Shown piece by piece: positions 53,608 through 62,615 of a DNA stretch of 64,000 nucleotides (its first letter is position 1; each line of letters starts with the position of its first letter). The notes beneath the pieces are model-generated. The model made no database searches and was not told where the DNA came from. It saw nothing but the letters and a program-made list of their open reading frames with translations. The stretch covers positions 1 through 64,000 of the forward strand of contig SUYC01000015.1 of assembly GCA_015060625.1 (NCBI GenBank). Direction: 5' to 3'. Both the position numbers and the translations under genes were made by a program. This stretch comes from Xylanibacter ruminicola (GTDB lineage: Bacteria > Bacteroidota > Bacteroidia > Bacteroidales > Bacteroidaceae).

Positions 53608-54597
53608 ATGAAACGATTGATACTGTTTGCAATTGTACTAACTGCGTTTGCCCATATATCATGGGCGCAGAAAGATGTGGATACGTATATAGCAGTGAAT
53701 GAATGCGAAGACCCCAATACCTTTGCAGTGATTATATCCAACGAACATTATAAACACGAGGCCAGTGTGCCTTTTGCTTTGAATGATGGCGCTATTTTTA
53801 AACGCTACCTGATGAAGACATTGGGTGTGCCAGAGCAGAATATAAAATATGTGGCCGATGCTTCGTTGAATGATATGAACTACAACTTGGCATGGTTGGA
53901 GAAGATTATCAATGTAAAAAAACAAACAGCACGTGCTATTGTATATTATAGTGGTCATGGTATGCCCGACGAAGACAGTAAAAAAGCTTACCTGCTTCCT
54001 GTTGATGGTTATAGCACTGAACCAACGAGCGGTCTGTCAACCGAGGTGCTTTACAAACGATTGAGCGCTATGCCTGCCAAGCAAACGCTGGTGTTCTTGG
54101 ATGCATGTTTTAGTGGCTCTAAGCGCGAAGGTGATATGATGAAGTCGGCACGTGGTGTGGCAATCAAGGCTAAAAGTGCACCTGTATCGGGCAATATGGT
54201 AGTGTTCTCGGCCGCCCAAGGCAATGAGACTGCCTATCCGCACAAATCAAAAGAGCACGGCTTGTTTACCTATTTCCTGCTTGAGAAACTGCAGGCGAGT
54301 TGTGGTGCCGTATCATTGGGCGAATTGAGTGACTATGTAACAAAGAACGTGGCCGAGACCTCGATTGTGGTTAACGAGAAAAGTCAGACACCTACAGTAA
54401 CGGCTCCCGTTGGTTCTAACGATTGGCGAAACTGGATGATGGCTGAGACTGCAGCTACAAAGTTTGAGAATCTGCCTAAGATTCAGCATTCTGTATCATC
54501 TGACAGTCAGAGTGGACAGATAGCTGCCCCCAAACCGCAGCATAAGGCTGGTGGTGTTTCGGTTCTAAAACGAAGAGTGGCAACATCGAATGAGTAA
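53608..54597 (+). CDS. Exported caspase-like peptidase
   Basis: A 329-residue exported C14-type peptidase: signal peptide ending SWA, caspase-like domain (about 35-255) with the dyad His117 (YYSGHGMP) and Cys167 (LDACFSG), and a variable C-terminal tail (about 275-329) of low complexity. It resembles the caspase part of the 43055-44566 protein but lacks LRRs. It starts the rightward pair; the CsgG-like gene follows after 33 bases. Confidence 0.9.
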   Translation: MKRLILFAIVLTAFAHISWAQKDVDTYIAVNECEDPNTFAVIISNEHYKHEASVPFALNDGAIFKRYLMKTLGVPEQNIKYVADASLNDMNYNLAWLEKIINVKKQTARAIVYYSGHGMPDEDSKKAYLLPVDGYSTEPTSGLSTEVLYKRLSAMPAKQTLVFLDACFSGSKREGDMMKSARGVAIKAKSAPVSGNMVVFSAAQGNETAYPHKSKEHGLFTYFLLEKLQASCGAVSLGELSDYVTKNVAETSIVVNEKSQTPTVTAPVGSNDWRNWMMAETAATKFENLPKIQHSVSSDSQSGQIAAPKPQHKAGGVSVLKRRVATSNE

Positions 54598-54630
54598 CAA
54601 TCTAATTATTTAATTTAAATTTTTAATACA

Positions 54631-55461
54631 ATGAAAAAGTTATTTGTAATGGCAGCTATGCTGCTGAGTGTAGCAGGAGCGGTTGCACAAGATGCCAAGC
54701 AAATGGTATTAGTAGAGCAGTTCGTAAACAAGAGTAGCTCAAAAGATCTGGTAGCTAATGCATTACAACAGGCCATTGTTTCAGGTTTGGTAGGTACAGG
54801 TCGATTGAATGTGGTAGATGCTGGCACAATGGTTGATTTGCCTACTGTAAAGAACGATCGTTTGGTTTATCTGGGCGATAATGGTATTGGTTGGATGGTA
54901 GAGGGTATTCTTAATACTGTAAGTACCGCCAAGAAATCGATGACCACTAGTGGAAAAACCACTTATTATTATGAGGGAAATGTTAACTATACACTCACCT
55001 TGATTAATACCGAGACAGGACTTACTACTATTTCGGAAACTTATACAGACAGTAGTACTGGCGATTCTGAGACAGAGGCTGTTACGGAGGCCATCAATGG
55101 TGCAAAGAAACGTATGAACCGCTTTGTTCAGAATCACTTCAAGGTAGAGGCCACCATCAAAGCGCTTGATGAGGTTGATGGCAAGAAGGGCGTTAAGACT
55201 TGCTATATAAGCATAGGTAGTGATATGGGTGTAGAAAACGGACAGATTTTCGAAGTTTTCGCACAGATTCAGGTTGCTGGTGAAAGTGTTGATCGTAAGA
55301 TCGGCGAAATTAAAGTCATTGAGGTTGTAAGTGGCACCATGTCGCGTTGCTCAACCAAGAGCGGGGGCCCTGAAATCAAGGATGCTTTTGATAAACAGCA
55401 GAAGCTAACCGTTCGTAGTCGCGCCAAGAAGACGATAAGTTTGCCAGGTATAAGTTTTTAA
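54631..55461 (+). CDS. CsgG/LpoB-like exported protein
   Basis: A 276-residue exported protein with a signal peptide (ending GAVA). The first half follows the CsgG/LpoB pattern (MVLVEQFVNKSS, ALQQAIVSGLVGTGRLNVVDAG), and the C-terminal half has repeated Gly-rich strand turns (GQIFEVFAQIQ, IGEIKVIEVVSG) as in FlgT-type proteins. No lipobox Cys was seen, so it is probably periplasmic. Last gene of the cluster, with a strong terminator. Confidence 0.72.
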   Translation: MKKLFVMAAMLLSVAGAVAQDAKQMVLVEQFVNKSSSKDLVANALQQAIVSGLVGTGRLNVVDAGTMVDLPTVKNDRLVYLGDNGIGWMVEGILNTVSTAKKSMTTSGKTTYYYEGNVNYTLTLINTETGLTTISETYTDSSTGDSETEAVTEAINGAKKRMNRFVQNHFKVEATIKALDEVDGKKGVKTCYISIGSDMGVENGQIFEVFAQIQVAGESVDRKIGEIKVIEVVSGTMSRCSTKSGGPEIKDAFDKQQKLTVRSRAKKTISLPGISF

Positions 55462-55496
55462 TTTAGAGTCGAGCAAGTTCAACTCTGATATGAATG

Positions 55497-55523
55497 AAGC
55501 GGGACGTGATGTCCCGCTTTTTT
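55497..55523 (+). terminator. Terminator of the rightward pair
   Basis: A 9-bp stem (55497-55505 with 55511-55519), GTGAT loop and a T run. The duplicated phosphatase sequence begins two bases later. Confidence 0.85.
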
Positions 55524-55524
55524 C

Positions 55525-55806
55525 GCTTATAGGCGGCGAGCTTGGTTAGGCAGAACTGGCGGAAGTCGGCCCAATGGTAGTAGGGGGCGCAATCGGTGGG
55601 GATTGGCAGGGTGGCCTCTACCTCGTTAAGCAGTACTTTTACCAGCACGTCCTTATCCTTGGGATTGCTGCGGTAGAAGACGAACTGCAGGTTGCTGGCC
55701 ATAGGGAACACACAGCTGCACCACCAGTCATGGGTTTCGAGTTCGTCGAGGTTGTCTGTCGAAAAATCAAAGCCGTTAACACCTATCAGACATACCAAGG
55801 GCAGCA
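55525..55806 (-). pseudogene. Histidine phosphatase fragment (copy B of duplication part 1)
   Basis: Carries the C-terminal part of a phosphatase gene, about 93 percent identical to 39557-39838. The 5' two thirds, the catalytic RHG motif and the last two codons are missing, and the frame runs into the adjoining terminator, so it cannot be functional. Read-through ORFs of up to 121 codons here are remnants. Confidence 0.92.
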
Positions 55807-55863
55807 CAATTTTTTTGTGAAATAGCAAAATCGTTGCTACATTTTTTCTACCTGATGTATAAG

Positions 55864-55981
55864 ATAAAAAATGGAGACCCTGAGGTCCCCACTTACGTAG
55901 TATCTGATTTACTTGATATCAAACAGATTCTCTAAAGATTACTTGGCATAAGCCACAGAACGGGTTTCTCGGATGACGGTG
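55864..55981. repeat. Segmental duplication, part 2 (copy B)
   Basis: Matches 42936-43053 ungapped at a constant offset of 12,928 bases: the end of a HAD gene (55864-55935, remnant only) followed by the intact RNase Y 3' end. Confidence 0.92.
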
Positions 55982-57480
55982 ATCTTCACCTGACCAGGAT
56001 AGGTCATCTCGTTCTGAATCTTTGTAGCGATATCGGCGCTGAGGGCCTCGCTCTCGGCGTCGTTCATCTTGTCGGCACCAACAATTACGCGGAGCTCGCG
56101 ACCAGCCTGGATGGCATAGGTCTTTGTAACACCAGGATAGCTCATAGCGATAGCCTCGAGATCGTTCAAACGCTTGATGTAAGCCTCTACAATCTCGCGA
56201 CGTGCGCCAGGACGTGCACCTGAAATGGCATCACAAACCTGTACGATAGGAGCCAGCAGTGTTTGCATCTCCATTTCGTCGTGGTGAGCACCGATGGCAT
56301 TGCAGATGTCGGGTTTTTCCTTGAACTTCTCAGCAATCTTAGCGCCATAGATAGCGTGTGGCAATTCGCTCTCCTCGTCGGGCACCTTACCGATATCGTG
56401 GAGCAGTCCGGCGCGCTTTGCCTTCTTGGGGTTCAAACCAAGCTCGCTGGCCATAACGGCGCAGAGGTTGGCAGTTTCGCGTGCGTGCTGCAGCAAATTC
56501 TGTCCGTATGATGAACGGTACTTCATCTTGCCGATGATGCGGATGAGCTCAGGATGGAGACCGTGTACACCCAAGTCGATAGCGGTGCGCTTACCAGTCT
56601 CGATAATCTCGTTGTCAAGCTGCTTCTTTACCTTTGCCACTACCTCCTCGATACGTGCGGGGTGGATACGTCCATCGCTAACCAGCTGGTGGAGTGCCAA
56701 GCGGCAAACTTCGCGGCGAACAGGATCGAATCCTGAGATTACGATAGCCTCAGGGGTGTCGTCAACAACAATCTCGACACCTGCTGCAGCCTCGAGTGCG
56801 CGGATGTTACGACCCTCTCGTCCAATGATACGACCTTTAACCTCGTCGTTCTCGATATGGAACACGCTAACAGAGTTCTCGATGGCAGTTTCGGTAGCTA
56901 CTCGCTGGATGGTCTGGATAACAATTTTTTTGGCCTGTGCGTTAGCGTTCAGCTTGGCCTCGTCCATAATCTCGTTGATGTAGCTGGCGGCGGCAGTCTT
57001 TGCCTCGTCCTTCATCGACTCAACCAGGCGGTTCTTAGCCTCTTCGGCGCTGAGTCCAGAAACCTCTTCAAGCTTTTCGCGCTCTTTAAGCTGCATCTTT
57101 TCGAGTTCGTCGGCCTTTACGGCAAGCAGTTTCTTCTCGTTATCAATGCGCTGCTGCTGGTTGTCGAGTTCGTTCTTTCGGCGCCCCAGTTCTTCCTGGC
57201 GCTGGTTGAGCGAAATCTCGCGCTGCTTCAGCTTGTTCTCACTCTGCTGGATGTGCTGGTTGCGCTGCTGCACTTCCTTTTCCAGTTCGCTCTTCTTGTT
57301 GATGAATTTCTCTTTCACCTCGAGCAGTTTCTTCTCTTTGATGACATCGGCCTGCTTAGTGGCTGTGTCGATCATTTCGTTGTATTTCCCCTTGAGTACA
57401 TAGCGGAATACAAGGTATCCGCAGACTCCTCCTAATGCGAGGGCGCCTGCAGCGATCAGTAGTACAATAATAATATCCAT
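55939..57480 (-). CDS. rny: Ribonuclease Y
   Basis: A 513-residue endoribonuclease Y: an N-terminal membrane helix (about 3-25), a coiled coil (about 30-180), a KH domain with [15 protein letters not shown] (about 215-229) and an HD domain with LLHDIGK and the later IGAHHDE. It cleaves mRNA at the membrane. Preceded by zapA-like and zapB-like genes in the same direction. Its 3' end is one of the duplicated segments. Confidence 0.95.
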   Translation of the reverse strand: MDIIIVLLIAAGALALGGVCGYLVFRYVLKGKYNEMIDTATKQADVIKEKKLLEVKEKFINKKSELEKEVQQRNQHIQQSENKLKQREISLNQRQEELGRRKNELDNQQQRIDNEKKLLAVKADELEKMQLKEREKLEEVSGLSAEEAKNRLVESMKDEAKTAAASYINEIMDEAKLNANAQAKKIVIQTIQRVATETAIENSVSVFHIENDEVKGRIIGREGRNIRALEAAAGVEIVVDDTPEAIVISGFDPVRREVCRLALHQLVSDGRIHPARIEEVVAKVKKQLDNEIIETGKRTAIDLGVHGLHPELIRIIGKMKYRSSYGQNLLQHARETANLCAVMASELGLNPKKAKRAGLLHDIGKVPDEESELPHAIYGAKIAEKFKEKPDICNAIGAHHDEMEMQTLLAPIVQVCDAISGARPGARREIVEAYIKRLNDLEAIAMSYPGVTKTYAIQAGRELRVIVGADKMNDAESEALSADIATKIQNEMTYPGQVKITVIRETRSVAYAK

Positions 57481-57509
57481 AAAAAATCTATGTTAATAAA
57501 ATGATATTC

Positions 57510-57809
57510 TCACTTAAGGGCCTCCTCTATTTCAGAAGTCAACTTAGTGAGAATACTGTTGTAGGGATCAGTATCGTGATTGCTGCGCTCGCGCTCAAAC
57601 ATCAGAGCGATATCAATCAGCGTCATAAGCGCTATGGTATGCTCGCCCTTTTTACCCTTATAAGCCTGCGAATAGGCGTTATAACGGTCGGTAATGAGTT
57701 TGGCAGCTTTACGATAGAATTCCTCGTCGGAACGCTTGATGGTTACTTCGATTTCTTCATCGTAAACGTGCAACCTGATATGTAGTTTCTCGTTATTCAC
57801 TTCTGTCAT
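57510..57809 (-). CDS. zapA: ZapA-like cell division protein
   Basis: A 99-residue protein with the ZapA pattern: a short N-terminal beta-hairpin (LHIRLHVYDEEIEVTI) followed by a helix and coiled coil (ALMTLIDIALMFERER). ZapA bundles FtsZ at the division site. I start it at the ATG at 57809 because the upstream extension looks like linker. Followed by rny with a 29-base gap. Confidence 0.75.
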   Translation of the reverse strand: MTEVNNEKLHIRLHVYDEEIEVTIKRSDEEFYRKAAKLITDRYNAYSQAYKGKKGEHTIALMTLIDIALMFERERSNHDTDPYNSILTKLTSEIEEALK

Positions 57810-57823
57810 TGTAGGCACCTGTT

Positions 57824-58120
57824 TTATTGTTCGTCGCTTAGGATGGCTATGCACTGGTTAACCGTTTTGATCATTTTGTTGACGCGTGCTTTAGCGCTTT
57901 CAAGATCGCCATCGGTAATCTGCATCATCTTTGCCATCTTTAGTGAATTGTAATCATTGTTTGCCTGAGTCAGTTTAGCCTGCAGGTCAGCAATTTCTTG
58001 CTTTCCTTTTTCGATTTGCGCCAAAAGCTCTTGATTCTCCTTCTTCAGTTGCTTGAAGTGGAGAATCATCTGCCTTACACGTGTTTCGAAGGCCAAGATT
58101 GTCTGCTCGTTTGAACCCAT
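57824..58120 (-). CDS. ZapB-like coiled-coil protein
   Basis: A 98-residue, almost wholly helical coiled-coil protein (QLKKENQELLAQIEKGKQEI and following), similar in size and place to ZapB-like partners of ZapA. Translated upstream of zapA in the same transcript (about 14 bases apart). Confidence 0.6.
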   Translation of the reverse strand: MGSNEQTILAFETRVRQMILHFKQLKKENQELLAQIEKGKQEIADLQAKLTQANNDYNSLKMAKMMQITDGDLESAKARVNKMIKTVNQCIAILSDEQ

Positions 58121-58139
58121 GATATAACTGTTTGGAGTA

Positions 58140-58147
58140 CAAAGTTA
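58140..58147 (-). promoter_or_regulatory. Promoter -7 box of the zapB-like/zapA/rny unit
   Basis: TAACTTTG on the minus strand, 20 bases before the ATG at 58120. Confidence 0.6.
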
Positions 58148-58204
58148 TATAATTTATCCTTTAAAGGACTGCTAAACAGCTGTCTTTTAAGAAATTTTAA
58201 ACTT

Positions 58205-58825
58205 TTACTTCTCGTCCTGTGCAGGCTTGGGCTCTTTCTTGGCCAGCATCACCACCTTGAAAACAAAGTCGGTGACCCACTTTTGCGAGAAACCTAAACG
58301 GCGATTGTACTCGCGAACGGCTACTACGCTCTTCAGTACGGCTGGGTCGGTAAAGTCGTTCTTGTTAAAAATATCGTTGACAGTTTTTTCGGTCATCGTG
58401 TAGAGGGCCTTTTTCATGAATCCGGGCAGGCGGAGCTTGAACTTCATCAGGTTGCCAGTAAGCATCATGATGTCCTGAGTAAAGCCTTGGAACTGCAGCA
58501 GATAGGTTTGTGCATCCTGTATCTTTTTGCAGCGCTTGCGCAGACTTGAATCAATTTCCTTAAAGAAATCGTCGTTCATGCCGTACATTTCTTTAAGCAT
58601 CTTTTTACAGCGACTGCGTTCGCCAACACCTAACTTGTTGTTAACAGTAGGAACCTTGAGTGTGGTTTTGAATACACGCAGGTCGGGCAGTGAAGCAAGG
58701 TTGGTTATTCCCAGATCGGCTGCCATGGCTGCCTGGAAATATACGCGTATAAGCGTCATGAAATCCTCCATGCCGCCAACCTTTTGTTCGCTGTTATTGC
58801 CAAATAATTTATTCCAAAATCCCAT
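58205..58825 (-). CDS. Conserved hypothetical protein
   Basis: A 206-residue helical, basic protein without signal peptide or membrane segment; it starts MGFWNKLFGNN, like other cytoplasmic small unknowns, and no domain was recognised. Lies alone behind its own promoter; the zapB-like gene starts 85 bases beyond its stop. Confidence 0.65.
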   Translation of the reverse strand: MGFWNKLFGNNSEQKVGGMEDFMTLIRVYFQAAMAADLGITNLASLPDLRVFKTTLKVPTVNNKLGVGERSRCKKMLKEMYGMNDDFFKEIDSSLRKRCKKIQDAQTYLLQFQGFTQDIMMLTGNLMKFKLRLPGFMKKALYTMTEKTVNDIFNKNDFTDPAVLKSVVAVREYNRRLGFSQKWVTDFVFKVVMLAKKEPKPAQDEK

Positions 58826-58855
58826 AAATATCTATTTATAATTACAAATCGACTG

Positions 58856-58863
58856 CAAAGATA
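58856..58863 (-). promoter_or_regulatory. Promoter -7 box of the 206-residue protein gene
   Basis: TATCTTTG on the minus strand, 31 bases before the ATG. Confidence 0.6.
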
Positions 58864-58873
58864 CATTTTTTTT

Positions 58874-58949
58874 GGCACGAATTACGCGAATTTGCACGAA
58901 AAAATGGTGATAAAGATGAAAAAAACGTGTAATTCGTGTAATTCGTGCC
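58874..58949. repeat. Inverted repeat of CACGAATTA units
   Basis: Arms 58874-58898 and 58926-58949 are near reverse complements (19 bases from the outer ends with one mismatch, then one indel), each built of CACGAATTA-like units. It lies between divergent promoters. Confidence 0.85.
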
Positions 58950-58959
58950 TGAAAATCCT

Positions 58960-58967
58960 TATCTTTG
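58960..58967 (+). promoter_or_regulatory. Promoter -7 box of rfbA
   Basis: TATCTTTG, 26 bases before the ATG at 58993. Confidence 0.65.
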
Positions 58968-58992
58968 CACTCAAATTATAAAATAACTACGT

Positions 58993-59865
58993 ATGAAAGG
59001 AATTGTTTTAGCTGGTGGTTCAGGTACGCGCCTTTACCCCATTACGAAGGGCATCAGTAAGCAACTGATACCTATTTTCGACAAACCGATGATTTACTAC
59101 CCCATCTCGGCTCTGATGCTGGCTGGTATTCGTGAGATATTGATAATCTCAACACCACACGACCTGCCTGGCTTTAAACGCCTGTTGGGCGACGGATCGG
59201 ATTATGGTGTGCGTTTTGAGTATGCCGAGCAGCCATCACCTGATGGACTGGCACAGGCATTTATCATCGGCGAGAAGTTTATTGGCGACGATTGCGCTTG
59301 TCTGGTGCTGGGTGATAATATCTTCTATGGTTCGGGCTTTACCGGTTTGCTGAAGGAGAGTGTAGAGAATGCCGAGCAGCGCGGTCAGGCCACTGTGTTT
59401 GGTTACTACGTGAACGATCCTGAGCGTTATGGTGTGGCTGAGTTTGATGCCGAGGGTAACTGTTTGAGTATCGAAGAGAAACCCGAGCAGCCCAAGTCGA
59501 ACTATGCTGTGGTAGGTCTTTATTTTTATCCAAACAGCGTGGTGGATATTGCCAAGCATATCAAACCATCGGCGCGTGGCGAGCTGGAGATTACCACAGT
59601 AAACCAGGAGTATCTGGCACAGAAGAAACTGAAGGTTCAGACGCTTCAGCGCGGCTTTGCATGGTTGGATACCGGTACGCACGATTCGCTTTCTGAGGCA
59701 TCAACCTTTATCGAGGTTATCGAGAAGCGTCAGGGGCTGAAGGTGGCCTGTTTGGAGGAGATAGCCTTTAAGCGTGGCTGGATCGGTAAGGAAAAACTTG
59801 AAGAGGTGGCCAAACCGATGGCAAAGAACGATTACGGTAAGTATCTGTTGAGTTTGATTAAATAA
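58993..59865 (+). CDS. rfbA: Glucose-1-phosphate thymidylyltransferase
   Basis: A 290-residue RmlA/RfbA that makes dTDP-glucose, the first step to dTDP-rhamnose. It shows GGSGTRLYP and the KQLIP motif, [20 protein letters not shown] and the Lys-containing [10 protein letters not shown]. The length and motifs match the tetrameric RmlA family. The other rml genes are not in the window. Confidence 0.95.
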   Translation: MKGIVLAGGSGTRLYPITKGISKQLIPIFDKPMIYYPISALMLAGIREILIISTPHDLPGFKRLLGDGSDYGVRFEYAEQPSPDGLAQAFIIGEKFIGDDCACLVLGDNIFYGSGFTGLLKESVENAEQRGQATVFGYYVNDPERYGVAEFDAEGNCLSIEEKPEQPKSNYAVVGLYFYPNSVVDIAKHIKPSARGELEITTVNQEYLAQKKLKVQTLQRGFAWLDTGTHDSLSEASTFIEVIEKRQGLKVACLEEIAFKRGWIGKEKLEEVAKPMAKNDYGKYLLSLIK

Positions 59866-59900
59866 AGAAATCCCGCATTTGATTGCGGGATTTCTTTTAT
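59864..59900. terminator. Bidirectional terminator between convergent genes
   Basis: A 14-bp perfect stem (59864-59877 with 59884-59897) flanked by T runs on both strands. Confidence 0.85.
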
Positions 59901-61834
59901 TTGTGGGTTGAGTACTCGGTGATGGCACGTGTGAGTGCGGCTGGGTTTCCCATGTCGTACATTTCTCCGTGTAGCCTTACGCCTACCATGCCACTGCGCT
60001 TGCGAACAGCATCAAGAGCGGCGGTGAGCTCGATTTCGGTTACATGGTCGCCCTCAATCTCCTTCTGCATGATATCCTCATGCAACTGCGAGAATACCTC
60101 GGGGGTGAGGATGTACTGTCCGAATACGCTGTAGTACTCTTTATCACCCTTTTTGTTGCGCACAGCCAGAAATTCCTCGGCATAGCTGGCTTTGGGTTTC
60201 TCGCACATGGCGTTTACGTTCAGGATGGTGTGGTCGTTATCCTCCCAAACACCGTGCAGGATACCGTAGCGGCTCACTTCGGCCAGTGGGATGGGATGGA
60301 TGCTTACCATCAGACGGTTATAGCGCTCGTAATCCTCAATCATCTGTAGTGCGCAAGGCTTGTTGGAACTGCTGCGATACAGTGTGTCGCCAAGCAACAA
60401 CAGTACAGGCTCTTTACCGGCAAACTGGGCTGCCTGATATACGGCATGACCAAATCCACGCTTTTCGCGCTGATATACGTAATGCAGTTTTTTGCCGATA
60501 TCTAAGATGTGATTCTCGTACTCCTGAGCCTCGGGGTTCAGTTTGCGCAGATGCTCATCCGACAGCGGATGCTCGAAGAAATCGGCATATTGCTGGCGCT
60601 CCTCCTCTGACCCCAAGACCAGGCAGATCTCTTCGATGCCGCTCTGAATGAGTTCTTCGAGCAGAATCAGGATTACAGGACGTACCATGCCGTCGGGACA
60701 TGGGATGGGGAAGAAATCTTTCTTGAGTACACGCGTGGCGGGGTAAAGACGTGTGCCGAAACCAGCCACAGGCACGATGGCGCGGCGCACGGTGTGAACG
60801 GGCTTGAGCGTGAGCGTGTAGGCTTTCATGCCATGCGTATTCAGATATTCGACAACCTTTTGCTGCGACTCGGCATCGCGTGCCAGGAACTGTACCGAAC
60901 CATCACCATGCGAACCTACGCCTTTTCCGCCCCATACTAATGGCTGGATGTTTGGATCGTGGAGAGTGGCGTGAAGCTTGGGCGAATGCAAGGCCGCCGA
61001 CATGGGGGCTACCTTCTCGTCGAACAGTGCTTCGGCCTCGGTCATCAACTTACCCAGACTTTCAGCATCGCCTTCGGCCATGTATTTGATGGCGCGATCC
61101 ACTATCTGCAGGTTCTGCTCGCCTAAGGCATTGTGCTCGGCGCGCTCGGCATCGCTGTTGGGGAAAGGATAGGCCTTGTTCAAATCCGACAGAATCTTGA
61201 TGGTATCCTTCTCGGCACACAAATCGGCGAACACCCAGTGCAGTGGCTTTTTAACGTTCAGCGAGCGCACTTCGATCTCGTCGCCATCAAAGGTCATCAG
61301 ATTAGGCTTGACACCGAATGCGCAGGCCTGGTCGAGACGACCGCAACGACTGCTGGTGCGCAATTCGCCCAGGTAGGCAATGTTCATCTCGCCTAGCGTA
61401 TTGAGATTCAGATTGTATAACTGATTGAAAGCACGTGCCACCAGTACACAGATGGCTGCCGACGACGACAAACCACTCTTCATGGGTAGTGTCATGTCGG
61501 TGATGCGAATGCGCACACCGCCCACCTTATACCACTCGAGCATGTAGGATGCTACACCCGCGCAGTAACAGAAAAATGATCCGCTTTTTGCAATTCGCTT
61601 TAGTTCAGTCTCGTCCATGCGGCAACTGAAATCCTGCCACACATTTTTAATCTCGCCGGCTGTGCTATAAAGCTCAAAAATGCTCGACTTCTCTACTTCG
61701 GCGTAGATTCCCTGTTCGATACCCGTCACGATAGCTGCTCCAGGTTTAATGTCGGCATTCATGGTTCGATAGTGTCCTGCCCAGTCGGTATGTTCACCAA
61801 ACAGACATAGGCGCCCTGGTACGAATAGTTTCAT
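59897..61834 (-). CDS. GHMP sugar kinase - nucleotidyltransferase fusion
   Basis: A 645-residue bifunctional protein. The N-terminal half (about 1-350) is a galactokinase-like GHMP kinase: PGRLCLFGEHTDWAGH and the phosphate loop MKSGLSSSAA. The C-terminal half (about 353-645) is a GalU-type nucleotidyltransferase: VPVAGFGTRLYPATRVLKKD, LLLGDTLY. Fusion suggests phosphorylation of a free sugar at C1, then direct activation to an NDP-sugar, as in Fkp (there in the opposite domain order). The sugar cannot be inferred. Convergent with rfbA; monocistronic. Confidence 0.82.
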   Translation of the reverse strand: MKLFVPGRLCLFGEHTDWAGHYRTMNADIKPGAAIVTGIEQGIYAEVEKSSIFELYSTAGEIKNVWQDFSCRMDETELKRIAKSGSFFCYCAGVASYMLEWYKVGGVRIRITDMTLPMKSGLSSSAAICVLVARAFNQLYNLNLNTLGEMNIAYLGELRTSSRCGRLDQACAFGVKPNLMTFDGDEIEVRSLNVKKPLHWVFADLCAEKDTIKILSDLNKAYPFPNSDAERAEHNALGEQNLQIVDRAIKYMAEGDAESLGKLMTEAEALFDEKVAPMSAALHSPKLHATLHDPNIQPLVWGGKGVGSHGDGSVQFLARDAESQQKVVEYLNTHGMKAYTLTLKPVHTVRRAIVPVAGFGTRLYPATRVLKKDFFPIPCPDGMVRPVILILLEELIQSGIEEICLVLGSEEERQQYADFFEHPLSDEHLRKLNPEAQEYENHILDIGKKLHYVYQREKRGFGHAVYQAAQFAGKEPVLLLLGDTLYRSSSNKPCALQMIEDYERYNRLMVSIHPIPLAEVSRYGILHGVWEDNDHTILNVNAMCEKPKASYAEEFLAVRNKKGDKEYYSVFGQYILTPEVFSQLHEDIMQKEIEGDHVTEIELTAALDAVRKRSGMVGVRLHGEMYDMGNPAALTRAITEYSTHK

Positions 61835-61865
61835 ATTTTTCCTTCTTTAGGTTATTTCGATACTG

Positions 61866-61873
61866 CAAAATTA
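61866..61873 (-). promoter_or_regulatory. Promoter -7 box of the kinase-transferase gene
   Basis: TAATTTTG on the minus strand, 31 bases before the ATG. Confidence 0.6.
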
Positions 61874-61936
61874 GTAAAAAAAAGGCAAAATGATAAGTTT
61901 TTGACCATTTTTTTTGGTGATTTGGATAAAAATATC

Positions 61937-61944
61937 TATTTTTG
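61937..61944 (+). promoter_or_regulatory. Promoter -7 box of the ECF sigma factor
   Basis: TATTTTTG; leader about 70 nt. Confidence 0.55.
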
Positions 61945-62018
61945 CCCCAGATTATTAACAATTTAAAAGATTATTGCCTATCGAAACAAACTCTACTCAA
62001 TTTTAAATTTTTGAGCTT

Positions 62019-62615
62019 ATGAGTATTTATAAGAGTATGACTGACCAGGAATTGGTTCAGGCTTACCTAGGTGGTAATAATCGTGCATTCGACGAGATTT
62101 TAGCGCGCAACCAGGACAATATCTTTGGCTACATATTAAAGGTAGTTAAGGATGAGGAATTGGCTAATGAATTGTTTCAGGAGGCATTCCTGAAGATTAT
62201 CAGTAAGCTGCAAAACCATCAGTACACCGAAACGGGTAAACTTCAGTGGTGGATGTTTCGTGTGGCGCACAACGTGGTGGTTGATTATTTTCGTGAGCAG
62301 AAGAAAAGCTTTGTGGTAGATGCTCCCAATGATAATGAACTGAACGGTTCTCTGGAGGAGGAACTGTTTGATGTGAACCGCGAAACCGAGCTTGCCAACG
62401 AGCAAACACTCAAGCAGCTGGTGATGCTGATGAATGCTCTGCCTCCATTGCAGCGCGAGGTGGTGTATATGCGATATTTCCAGGATATGTCGTTCAAAGA
62501 TATAGCCGAAGAGGTTGGCTGCAGCGTCAACACATCTTTAGGACGTATGCATTACGCCCTGATCAATATGCGCAAACTATCGCGCCGATACAATCTGAAT
62601 CTTTGTTTAGAGTGA
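62019..62615 (+). CDS. ECF-type RNA polymerase sigma factor
   Basis: A 198-residue sigma-70 family protein with region 2 (about 15-90: DNIFGYILKVVKDEELANEL, WMFRVAHN) and region 4 (about 130-190: LPPLQREVVYMRYFQDMSFKDIA) joined by a short acidic linker. No anti-sigma gene lies beside it, which suggests another type of control. It is convergent with rpe; the last 9 bases overlap. Confidence 0.88.
   Translation: MSIYKSMTDQELVQAYLGGNNRAFDEILARNQDNIFGYILKVVKDEELANELFQEAFLKIISKLQNHQYTETGKLQWWMFRVAHNVVVDYFREQKKSFVVDAPNDNELNGSLEEELFDVNRETELANEQTLKQLVMLMNALPPLQREVVYMRYFQDMSFKDIAEEVGCSVNTSLGRMHYALINMRKLSRRYNLNLCLE

Noticed and set aside
55463..55828. 121-codon minus-strand ORF as a gene
   Set aside because: It is a truncated copy of the phosphatase 3' end reading into a terminator, so it is listed as a pseudogene fragment.
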